A stretch of 7,276 nucleotides of DNA from positions 1-7,276 of the forward strand of contig JAGLTP010000391.1 in assembly GCA_023135215.1 (NCBI GenBank). Direction: 5' to 3'. Both the position numbers and the translations under genes were made by a program. The notes beneath the pieces were generated by a model. That model was not told where the DNA came from and did no database searches. It was given only the letters and a program-made list of their open reading frames with translations. Of this stretch, positions 1 to 5,973 are shown piece by piece. Source of the DNA: Candidatus Heimdallarchaeota archaeon (GTDB taxonomy: Archaea; Asgardarchaeota; Heimdallarchaeia; Heimdallarchaeales; Heimdallarchaeaceae). Within the stretch, counting starts at the first letter, position 1. Every line of letters begins with the position of its first letter.

Positions 1-451
1 CTCCCATATGGACAAAAGCTGAAGAAATGTAAGCTTGCCCATCAACACCACAGTTTCCTATTTTTCCTCCAGCTCTATCAGCTCGACACCTATTCTCACA
101 AAATTCACAGGCAGAAAGTATATCTTTTGTAATCATAACCTTGAGTTTTAGATAGTTATTCTCATGTACTTCTTCTTCCTTGTGTTGAGTAAAAACTTCT
201 TTTTCAACTTCCTCCAACGGTAGTGTTTGTTTTTCTTCTAACCATTCCTTGAATTTTGGGTAATAATGCTCATGTATATCCAAGAGATCTTTCAGAGATT
301 TCCTTTCATCAACAGGAACATAAAATAAACGTGCAAGTTTATATCTAGGAGTTCTTTTTCCTTGGAAGATTTCCCTGTAATTGACTAATCTATCTTTTAG
401 TTCAAATTGCTGCCAAACAGACATGGCGTCATTACGTAAAAGTGCCCACAT
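1..451 (-). CDS. Radical SAM protein, PflX-like (COG1313), N-terminal part only
   Basis: Reading the minus strand from an ATG at 451 gives 150 codons with no stop before the left edge, so the gene is truncated by the window. An in-frame TAA lies 9 bases upstream of this ATG; a second ATG (codon 10, at 424) is an alternative start. Residues 1-110 are a charged region with a Glu/Lys-rich stretch at about 68-97. Residues 115-134 hold Cys115-x2-Cys118-x3-Cys122, Arg126 and Gly133-Cys134, followed by a segment ending SSAFVHMG. From family knowledge, this pattern precedes the CxxxCxxC radical SAM cluster in archaeal PflX-type proteins related to pyruvate formate-lyase activases, whose physiological substrate is mostly unknown. 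The radical SAM core itself lies outside the window, so the enzyme class is inferred. The gene diverges from another radical SAM gene. Confidence 0.72.
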   Translation of the reverse strand, partial: MWALLRNDAMSVWQQFELKDRLVNYREIFQGKRTPRYKLARLFYVPVDERKSLKDLLDIHEHYYPKFKEWLEEKQTLPLEEVEKEVFTQHKEEEVHENNYLKLKVMITKDILSACEFCENRCRADRAGGKIGNCGVDGQAYISSAFVHMG

Positions 452-466
452 CGAAGAATTTTACTC

Positions 467-474
467 ATATTAAA
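467..474 (-). promoter_or_regulatory. Possible TATA box for the left-edge radical SAM gene
   Basis: The minus strand reads TTTAATAT here. Its centre is about 20 bases from the ATG at 451 and about 46 from the ATG at 424. With the usual archaeal 25-27 base distance, transcription would begin near 445, which would favour the ATG at 424 with a leader of about 20 bases. The region is AT-rich, so a chance match is quite possible. Confidence 0.3.
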
Positions 475-523
475 TGAAATACTTTTTGATTCTTCGAAAA
501 CTCACAAAAAGAATTAATGCAAG

Positions 524-539
524 TTTAAATAAATTTAAA
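524..539 (+). promoter_or_regulatory. Palindromic TATA-box region for the plus-strand radical SAM gene
   Basis: Two perfect 7-base arms, TTTAAAT (524-530) and ATTTAAA (533-539), are separated by AA. The right TTTAAA core is centred about 25 bases before the ATG at 561, the normal archaeal TATA-to-start distance for a leaderless transcript. The left core would give a leader of about 7 bases. There is no Shine-Dalgarno sequence before 561. This placement is the main reason for preferring the start at 561 over the ATG at 474, which would put the promoter inside the coding region. Confidence 0.55.
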
Positions 540-560
540 AAACAAAGATTTACTCTTCTC

Positions 561-1601
561 ATGAATCTAATGACTGAATCTACATTACATGAAGCAGAGT
601 ACTATGAATTAGTTGATTATGATGAGCAAATAGTACGTTGCCACCTATGTCCTCATGAATGTAAATTAGAATCTGGGGAAAGGGGAATTTGTAAAGCTAG
701 AAAGAATATTTTTGGAAAGTTATATAACCTAAATTATGGTTTTACAGAAATGAAAATAGATCTGATAGAAAAACAGCATATTTATCATTTTTTCCCTAAT
801 TCAAGAGCGCAAACATTTGCAACATTTAACTGCAATCTTGACTGCGATTTTTGTCCTGAACCTCTGAAAGCCTTCATAGATCCTGAGAAAAATCCTACAA
901 AAAAACTTGCACCTGATCAAGCAATTATGTTTGGGATGGCTTCAGGTTCAAAGGTTATATGTTTCGGAGAATCAGAACCTCTTATTTCTTACGAATGGGT
1001 AAGAGACACCGCAAAATTAGCAAAGGAAAGAGGTCTGAAAGTACTACTAAGAACAAATGGTTATTTCAAAGAAGCTCCCTTGAAAGAAATTTTAAAATTT
1101 GTTGATGCTGTTAAAATCGATATTAAAGCTACCAATGATGAAGGTTATCTCAAATTATGTGGTGGTGGAAATTTCGAACATATCAAAGACTCAATAAAGA
1201 TTATTCATGAAATGGAAAAGCTGATTGAATTATCAATAGTAATCCACGAGACATTCAATAACGCTGAAGAATCAGTTAGAAAATTATCTGAATGGATAAA
1301 AACTGAACTCTCACCAAGTGTGCCATTGCATTTATCAAGATTAAAACCTGCACATAGAACAAAACATCTTCTTCCTACTTCACTGGAATTATTAGAAAAA
1401 ACTCTAGATATAGCAAAGGAAGCAGGATTACAGTTTGTTTATCTAGATGATGTTCCTGATCATGATTCAGGAAATACATACTGCCCTCAATGTGGAGAAT
1501 TATTGATTAAAAGAACCTCTATTGGAACTGAAGCTAGAAGATTATCTCTACAAGGTCACTGTAATAAATGTCAAACTCCTTTGAATATCATGATGTCTTA
1601 G
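561..1601 (+). CDS. Radical SAM enzyme, AmmeMemoRadiSam-type (PflA-like)
   Basis: This 346-residue protein (numbered from the ATG at 561) has three cysteine groups. N-terminal C27-x2-C-P-x2-C34 and C44 lie in RCHLCPHECKLESGERGICK. The radical SAM cluster is C91-x3-C95-x2-C98 in FNCNLDCDFC. C-terminal zinc-ribbon-like pairs are C308-x2-C311 and C334-x2-C337. The segments KLYNLNYGF, SEPLISYEWVRDTAKLA, TNGYF, DIKATNDEGYLKLCGG and LHLSRLKPAH match the order and style of the AmmeMemoRadiSam radical SAM family, a PflA-like group whose substrate is not established. Such enzymes cleave S-adenosylmethionine with a 4Fe-4S cluster to make a 5'-deoxyadenosyl radical. Relatives often have CxFCQN after the cluster; here it is CDFCPEP. 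An upstream in-frame ATG at 474 would add 29 basic, low-complexity residues spanning the TATA-like palindrome. It ends 5 bases before a convergent gene. Family membership is solid; function is not. Confidence 0.88.
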   Translation: MNLMTESTLHEAEYYELVDYDEQIVRCHLCPHECKLESGERGICKARKNIFGKLYNLNYGFTEMKIDLIEKQHIYHFFPNSRAQTFATFNCNLDCDFCPEPLKAFIDPEKNPTKKLAPDQAIMFGMASGSKVICFGESEPLISYEWVRDTAKLAKERGLKVLLRTNGYFKEAPLKEILKFVDAVKIDIKATNDEGYLKLCGGGNFEHIKDSIKIIHEMEKLIELSIVIHETFNNAEESVRKLSEWIKTELSPSVPLHLSRLKPAHRTKHLLPTSLELLEKTLDIAKEAGLQFVYLDDVPDHDSGNTYCPQCGELLIKRTSIGTEARRLSLQGHCNKCQTPLNIMMS

Positions 1602-1606
1602 GAATA

Positions 1607-1927
1607 TTAAATTATATTTTCGATATCAAAATCTACAATTGCTACGTTAAGTTGACTTTCTATTGATTCTCTTACTAGATCAATATATCGGTTAATATCC
1701 TCAGAACCATCTCTGAAAGAAACTCTAAAACGTAAAACTATCTCTACCCACTCTTCATGAAAGTAATTGGTTTCTAGATGAGTTTGCCTTTTTGGTTCTT
1801 TTTCATCGAGTTCACTTTGAACAAGATTTAAGTGAATATCAAATTCTCCGAAATCCTCATATTGTTCATTATCATTTGGCTGAGCTGTGATTCCACAATA
1901 ATAATGGTAAAAACCTGCAGAAGTCAT
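1607..1927 (-). CDS. Small acidic protein of unknown function, downstream of lonB
   Basis: I do not recognise this 106-residue protein. About 23 residues are Asp or Glu. The first 50 residues are rich in Asp, Glu, Asn and Gln, starting MTSAGFYHYYCG. The last 50 look folded: a likely strand (WVEIVLRFRVSF), a likely amphipathic helix (about 76-92) and a likely strand (NVAIVDFDIENI), suggesting a strand-helix-strand unit; this is inference from residue pattern only. No signal peptide or membrane segment is seen, so it is probably cytosolic. It starts 18 bases after the lonB stop on the same strand, with GTGAT six bases before its ATG as a ribosome binding site. Co-transcription with lonB is likely, and a role as a partner or substrate adaptor of LonB is possible but untested. 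Its end nearly meets that of the convergent radical SAM gene. Confidence 0.72.
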   Translation of the reverse strand: MTSAGFYHYYCGITAQPNDNEQYEDFGEFDIHLNLVQSELDEKEPKRQTHLETNYFHEEWVEIVLRFRVSFRDGSEDINRYIDLVRESIESQLNVAIVDFDIENII

Positions 1928-1933
1928 GATAAC

Positions 1934-1938
1934 ATCAC
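1934..1938 (-). promoter_or_regulatory. Ribosome binding site of the small lonB-linked gene
   Basis: The minus strand reads GTGAT, complementary to the AUCAC at the 3' end of archaeal 16S rRNA, followed by six bases and the ATG at 1927. An earlier GTGAT overlaps the lonB stop codon ten bases upstream. It supports translation from a shared lonB transcript. Confidence 0.5.
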
Positions 1939-1945
1939 TTTTGTA

Positions 1946-3895
1946 TCACTTAGCTTTAGTTTTCTTCTTCTTCTCATTATTCTCTTTTGAAATAGGCAAA
2001 TCCAAAGCTAGTTCCTCATATTTATCAGCAACATAATGAAAATCTGGTGAAAGTGCTTCGCGTAAAACTTCATGGAAGTTTCGAACAGGAATTATTTCTA
2101 CTTTACCTTTGTATTTCTCTTCAATTTTTACGTCGTCAAAATTCTGAATAGGAATTATTACTCGTTTTATTCCTGCATCAACCGCTGCTTCAATTTTAGC
2201 AGTAACACCTCCAACCGGAATAACCACTCCTCTAACAGTTAAACTTCCAGTCATTGCTGTATCTTGTCTTATTGGTGCTTTTTCCATTGCTGAAATTATT
2301 GCTGCAGCGATTGAGACAGATGCAGAATCACCTTCAACTCCTGCATAAGCACCTACAAATTGAATATGGTAATCATAATCAGATATATCCTTACCTACGT
2401 ATTTCTTGACGATTGCAGAGACATTCTGAACAGCTTCTCTAGCAACAATTCGCAATTGTCCAGTTGCAACAATTTTTCCTTCTCTTCTACTAAAAGCAGG
2501 AACAACTTCAGCTTCTATGGGCATGACAATACCGGATCGTTGATTTATAACAGCTAATCCATTCACTCTTCCAGCTAAAACATCTTCAGTTTCGAATATT
2601 TTGTAGAGTTTTCTATCATCTGCGTAAGAATCACTTATTTGGTTTTCAAGTGTTCTTGCGAGAGTTTTTGCTGATCGAACTGTTTCAGCAGTAACTAGAG
2701 GTTCATTCATTTCCTTTGATAAATCACCTGCTGCACGAATTAAACCTCCAAGTTCTCTTAACCTTAGTGTCAGCTGGCTTTTTCTATCTGCTCTTCTTTG
2801 TGCTTCGTAAATCATTTCCTCAACAGCTTCATGAGTAAAATGAGGTATTCTTCTATCCTTGACAATCTCTTGAGCACAAAATCTAGCAAGCTTTCTTCTA
2901 TTTTCAGGAGTATCTGGCATTGTATCTTTCATGTAGACTTCATAACCAGATCCTTGGATTCTCGAACGTAAAGCTGGATGCATATTTCTGGTTGTTTCAA
3001 TATTCCCTGCTGCAATTAAAACAAAACTACATGGAACTGGATCAGTTCTAACCATTGCACCACTGCTGAGTTCTGATTGTCCTGTAATTTGCAATTTTCC
3101 TTCTTGCATAGCAGTTAGAAGTTTTTGTTGAGTACGCATTTCAAGTGTTCCAATTTCATCAGAATATAAGACTCCTAAATTTGATTTGTGAATCAATCCA
3201 GATTCGACTCTTTCATGTGGAGGGGTTCCTAATCCTCCACTTTGGAATGGATCATGACGAACATCTCCTAGTAATGCTCCTGCATGGCTTCCAGTTGCAT
3301 CATTAAATGGTGCTGTATCTTTCTTGCTGTTATCCACTAATAATTTAGGAATTAACATCTCAGTTCTCCCTCTTGATTGATTGAGCATGAAGAAAATAAA
3401 GAATCCTACAAACATCGCCATCAATAAGGTTTGAGGTTGTACAGCGGGATTTCCAGCTGTAGCGATTAAAGCATATCCAATAATTGCCAGAAGTATAGCT
3501 AATGAAATTATAAATCTTTTATTTCCGCTTTTTCTTGCAACTTCTGCATCCATTTCGACTTTCCTAGCTCCATGTCCTGCAGGTAAAGTGGCGACTCTAG
3601 GTTGATTAGGGTATTTTGGATTAGGGATGCATAAAACATCAACTAATTCTTCTTTTGGAAGAAGTTCAGCCATTGCCATACCAAGCATACTCTTTCCAGT
3701 TCCAGGTTCACCGATTAGTAGAACATGACGGCGTTGTAGAGCAGCTTTCTTAATGATTTCCACAGAATTATCTTGACCAATAACCTGATCAATTAAACGA
3801 GGAGGTACAGAGATTTCACTAGTATCATTAAACTCGATGTCTAACAATGATTCTCGTTTAGATTTTACTTTTGTAACCTCTTTAACTTCGCCCAT
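1946..3895 (-). CDS. lonB: Archaeal membrane-bound ATP-dependent protease LonB
   Basis: LonB degrades unfolded and regulatory proteins at the cytosolic face of the membrane, forming a hexameric AAA+ ring with a Ser-Lys protease domain. Numbered from a GTG at 3904 (652 residues; the ATG at 3895 is residue 4): Walker A GEPGTGKS at 65-72; two hydrophobic segments at about 131-150 and 158-174, inserted between Walker A and Walker B as is diagnostic of archaeal LonB; Walker B LGVLYSDEI at 243-251; sensor Asn301; arginine-finger region ALRSR at 311-315; catalytic Ser527 in EGDSAS and Lys570 in GGVTAK. All key residues are present and length fits the family (about 620-650). The tail is lysine-rich. 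I prefer ATG 3895, with GTGAT four bases before it, but the TATA box would start the transcript almost exactly at GTG 3904, so a leaderless GTG start is also credible. It diverges from prs and precedes a small acidic gene. Confidence 0.96.
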   Translation of the reverse strand: MGEVKEVTKVKSKRESLLDIEFNDTSEISVPPRLIDQVIGQDNSVEIIKKAALQRRHVLLIGEPGTGKSMLGMAMAELLPKEELVDVLCIPNPKYPNQPRVATLPAGHGARKVEMDAEVARKSGNKRFIISLAILLAIIGYALIATAGNPAVQPQTLLMAMFVGFFIFFMLNQSRGRTEMLIPKLLVDNSKKDTAPFNDATGSHAGALLGDVRHDPFQSGGLGTPPHERVESGLIHKSNLGVLYSDEIGTLEMRTQQKLLTAMQEGKLQITGQSELSSGAMVRTDPVPCSFVLIAAGNIETTRNMHPALRSRIQGSGYEVYMKDTMPDTPENRRKLARFCAQEIVKDRRIPHFTHEAVEEMIYEAQRRADRKSQLTLRLRELGGLIRAAGDLSKEMNEPLVTAETVRSAKTLARTLENQISDSYADDRKLYKIFETEDVLAGRVNGLAVINQRSGIVMPIEAEVVPAFSRREGKIVATGQLRIVAREAVQNVSAIVKKYVGKDISDYDYHIQFVGAYAGVEGDSASVSIAAAIISAMEKAPIRQDTAMTGSLTVRGVVIPVGGVTAKIEAAVDAGIKRVIIPIQNFDDVKIEEKYKGKVEIIPVRNFHEVLREALSPDFHYVADKYEELALDLPISKENNEKKKKTKAK

Positions 3896-3899
3896 GCCT

Positions 3900-3904
3900 A
3901 TCAC
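3900..3904 (-). promoter_or_regulatory. GTGAT: lonB ribosome binding site or leaderless GTG start
   Basis: The minus strand has GTGAT followed by AGGC and ATG (3895). The GTG inside it is in frame with lonB and lies where the TATA box predicts transcription to begin. It can therefore be read as a weak ribosome binding site for ATG 3895 or as the start codon of a leaderless message; sequence alone does not decide. Confidence 0.4.
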
Positions 3905-3926
3905 AAATAGCTATACTGTGTTTTCA

Positions 3927-3934
3927 ATATTTAT
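3927..3934 (-). promoter_or_regulatory. TATA box of lonB
   Basis: The minus strand reads ATAAATAT, centred about 26 bases from position 3904. That is the standard archaeal distance to the transcription start, so the message would have no leader or one of about 9 bases before ATG 3895. Confidence 0.5.
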
Positions 3935-3986
3935 GTTATTTCTGCGTTAATAAAGATATGTTTTTGGTCAAATTTCAGATTTTTTG

Positions 3987-4010
3987 GATATTGATTTTTC
4001 GATAAATATC
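3987..4010. repeat. Short inverted repeat in the lonB/prs intergenic region
   Basis: Arms GATATT (3987-3992) and AATATC (4005-4010) are exact reverse complements with a 12-base spacer, so their centres lie 18 bases apart. The element sits just upstream of the prs TATA box and could be an operator for a dimeric regulator. In such AT-rich DNA, six-base arms arise often by chance. Confidence 0.25.
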
Positions 4011-4020
4011 ATATAAAAAG

Positions 4021-4028
4021 TTTAAATT
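4021..4028 (+). promoter_or_regulatory. TATA box of the prs-trmG10-rnz operon
   Basis: TTTAAATT is preceded by the purine run AAAAAG, which resembles a TFB recognition element. Its centre is 33 bases before the prs ATG, predicting a transcript that begins near 4050 with a leader of about 7 bases. An 8-base palindrome ATACGTAT (4041-4048) lies next to the predicted start site. No Shine-Dalgarno sequence precedes prs, in keeping with a very short leader. Confidence 0.55.
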
Positions 4029-4056
4029 CTGATAGATTTTATACGTATATGTAGAA

Positions 4057-4947
4057 ATGAAAATTCTTCCAGGACCAGCTTCAAAAAAATTAAGTGATAA
4101 AATAGCTTCATTACTGAACTTACCTCTTCTAGAACTTAATTTCAAATATTTCAGTGATGGAGAAACATACTTGCAGATTGTTGGTGATGTAGTAGATGAA
4201 GAAATAGCAATAGTTCAGTCCACTGCACCACCTCAAGAGAAAAGATTGATGGAGATTCTTCTAATTTCATCTACGCTAAAGGAAATGGGCGCAAGTAAGG
4301 TAATTGCAATTGTTCCATACTTGTGTTATGCAAGATCAGATAGAAGAAGAAAAGATGGTGAAGTTGTTTCACATAATATTACAATGAATCTATTTTACAA
4401 TTCTGGAATAGATGCTCTAATCACCATTAATGCTCATAACTCCGAAGCATTTCTTGAAACTGCTCCTGATATGGAAAAATTCGATTTAGATATAATTCCA
4501 TTTTTAGCAAAGGAAATTAAGAAATATAAAGATAAAGAGTGGTTGATAATAGGTCCTGATTCAGGAAGTATTGAGGATATAGAACTAGCCTCAAAAATCC
4601 TAAATCTCCCGTATTTGACATTAGAAAAATATCGCGATCCAGATACTCATAAAATTTCGATTAAAGATATAGAGATTGATTGTAAGGGTAAGGATGTTCT
4701 TCTCATCGATGATATAATCTCTTCAGGTGGAACAGCAATAGATGCTATTAAATTAGTATTAAAAAATAAACCTTCAAGCTTAATTTTCTTCTGTATTCAC
4801 AATTTGGCATCAGAAGAAGTGATCAACGAAATAAAAGAATTAGGAGTAAATGAAATAATATCATCAAATACCATTGAAAGGGACGATGTTGGAACTATAG
4901 ACATTGCAAATTCAATTACAGATTTACTTGAGGAAAAATATCTATGA
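4057..4947 (+). CDS. prs: Ribose-phosphate pyrophosphokinase (PRPP synthetase)
   Basis: The enzyme transfers pyrophosphate from ATP to ribose 5-phosphate, giving PRPP for purine, pyrimidine, histidine and tryptophan synthesis in the cytosol. Visible over 296 residues: FSDGE at 32-36; the ATP-contacting stretch YARSDRR at 91-97; His127 in NAHN, at the conserved metal-binding histidine position; GPDSGS at 166-171; Lys191 and Arg193 of the catalytic flexible loop (EKYRDPDT); and the PRPP-binding loop DDIISSGGT at 218-226, near the usual DDIISTGGT. Length fits the archaeal enzymes, which are shorter than the bacterial ones of about 315 residues. The start follows a TATA box with a very short leader. 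It is the first gene of a three-gene operon, and its last four bases overlap the start of trmG10. All expected motifs are intact. Confidence 0.96.
   Translation: MKILPGPASKKLSDKIASLLNLPLLELNFKYFSDGETYLQIVGDVVDEEIAIVQSTAPPQEKRLMEILLISSTLKEMGASKVIAIVPYLCYARSDRRRKDGEVVSHNITMNLFYNSGIDALITINAHNSEAFLETAPDMEKFDLDIIPFLAKEIKKYKDKEWLIIGPDSGSIEDIELASKILNLPYLTLEKYRDPDTHKISIKDIEIDCKGKDVLLIDDIISSGGTAIDAIKLVLKNKPSSLIFFCIHNLASEEVINEIKELGVNEIISSNTIERDDVGTIDIANSITDLLEEKYL
4929..4933 (+). promoter_or_regulatory. Possible ribosome binding site of trmG10
   Basis: TGAGG inside the end of prs lies 10 bases before the ATG at 4944. This spacing is slightly long, but it fits an internal operon gene that also overlaps the upstream stop codon (ATGA), where coupled translation would help initiation. 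Confidence 0.35.
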
Positions 4948-5969
4948 ATAAATATTTAGCATACGTTCGTGGTCTGTTCTTGCCTTTGGGATATGAAGAA
5001 TTTTTTGCTTGTATGGAAGCTGAGAATACGCAATATCAAACAGAATTCTCTGAAAATCAAATTATCTTGTTTGACAGCTCTGAAAATCCTTCAAAAGCAG
5101 CATCTAGGTGTGCATTTTTGCACTCTTTATTGAAAGTTATAGCTATAGGAACTGTAGATGAAACAATCTCTATTACAAAGGAATTCAGATTCGATGAAAT
5201 TGAGAAAAACAAAACCTTCTGTGTAAGAGCAAATCGAATAGGAAAAAAACAAACTAAAATTTCAAGAATGGATATTGAAAGAGATTTAGGAAGTTATATC
5301 TATAATAAATCTGAAAACAAATGCTTGAATGTAAATCTCACCAATCCCGACTATCAATTTTGTGTGATTATTCATAATAAAAAGTTCTATCTGGGTTTAG
5401 AGCTGTGGAGCGTTAATAGAGAAACCTATCGTAAGAGAGAACCAAACCAACGTCCATCATTTAGACCGGGTTCAATGAAAACAGATTTCGCTAGAGCTTT
5501 GGTGAACTTGTCAAGAGTAAGGGAAGGGGACATCTTCTTCGATCCTTTTTGTGGTGGAGGAGGGTTCCTAATCGAATCATCAATTCTAGGTGCTTACTCT
5601 CTTGGGTCTGATATATCAACAGAAGCAGTTTTGGGAGCTGTAAAAAATCTAAAGAAATTCTCTGAAGGGGATTTTGCTATTATCAGAAGTGATTCTAGAA
5701 AATCCACACTTAAGAAAGCTGATGCAATAGCGACAGATCCCCCTTACGCTATTCAATCCTCAACTCATGGAGAGCAAGTAAAAGATTTGCTTTATGACTT
5801 TCTACTTGAATCAAAAACAATATTAGAACCAGGACGGTACTTAGTATTTAGTTCCCCTAAGAAGATAGAACCTGAAAAAATAGTTAAAAAAGTAGGCTAT
5901 GAAATCGTTTCTATGATTGATGCAAGGATTCATAAATCCTTAACTAGAAGAATTATGGTTGCTAAGTGA
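4944..5969 (+). CDS. trmG10: tRNA (guanine(10)-N2)-dimethyltransferase, THUMP domain
   Basis: This 341-residue protein matches archaeal TrmG10 (COG1041, related to eukaryotic Trm11), which uses S-adenosylmethionine to form N2-methyl- and N2,N2-dimethylguanosine at position 10 of tRNA, helping correct D-arm folding. The N-terminal part to about residue 155 is consistent with the N-terminal and THUMP RNA-binding domains (FCVRANRIGKKQT at 92-104). A linker with RPGSMKTDFARALVNLSRV (about 174-192) leads into the Rossmann-fold methyltransferase: AdoMet-binding motif DPFCGGGGFLIE at 200-211, acidic SDIS at 222-225, and catalytic DPPY at 265-268, the signature of amino-group methylation on guanine. 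The family usually has GTGG in the first motif; here it is GGGG. Its start overlaps the prs stop by four bases and its stop is four bases before the rnz ATG, so it is translated within the operon. Confidence 0.93.
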   Translation: MNKYLAYVRGLFLPLGYEEFFACMEAENTQYQTEFSENQIILFDSSENPSKAASRCAFLHSLLKVIAIGTVDETISITKEFRFDEIEKNKTFCVRANRIGKKQTKISRMDIERDLGSYIYNKSENKCLNVNLTNPDYQFCVIIHNKKFYLGLELWSVNRETYRKREPNQRPSFRPGSMKTDFARALVNLSRVREGDIFFDPFCGGGGFLIESSILGAYSLGSDISTEAVLGAVKNLKKFSEGDFAIIRSDSRKSTLKKADAIATDPPYAIQSSTHGEQVKDLLYDFLLESKTILEPGRYLVFSSPKKIEPEKIVKKVGYEIVSMIDARIHKSLTRRIMVAK

Positions 5970-5970
5970 T
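5966..5970 (+). promoter_or_regulatory. Ribosome binding site of rnz, overlapping the trmG10 stop
   Basis: GTGAT includes the trmG10 TGA stop codon and stands three bases before the ATG at 5974. It is complementary to the archaeal 16S 3' end and supports 5974 as the rnz start, rather than the in-frame TTG at 5959 inside trmG10 or the ATG at 5989. Confidence 0.45.
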
Positions 5971-5973
5971 ACA

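Noticed and set aside
474..560. N-terminal extension of the plus-strand radical SAM protein as a signal or membrane segment
   Set aside because: The stretch has a short hydrophobic patch followed by many lysines and arginines, but the TATA element inside it and the cytosolic nature of the family point to a start at 561.
1602..1620. Terminator between the convergent radical SAM gene and the lonB-linked gene
   Set aside because: The gap is 5 bases; the nearby T run has only four Ts and there is no convincing hairpin.
1960..1975. TTC-type triplet run at the lonB 3' end as a microsatellite
   Set aside because: It is only about three to four triplets and is explained by the lysine- and glutamate-rich tail of LonB.
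2360..2557. A 65-codon plus-strand open frame inside lonB
   Set aside because: It lies wholly antisense to the conserved protease domain of lonB, is rich in Ser and Asn as expected for an antisense frame, and has no promoter or ribosome site I can see.
5959..5973. TTG start for rnz inside the end of trmG10
   Set aside because: TTG is a weak start, the family normally begins within a few residues of the first strand, and an ATG at 5974 has a GTGAT site in front of it.
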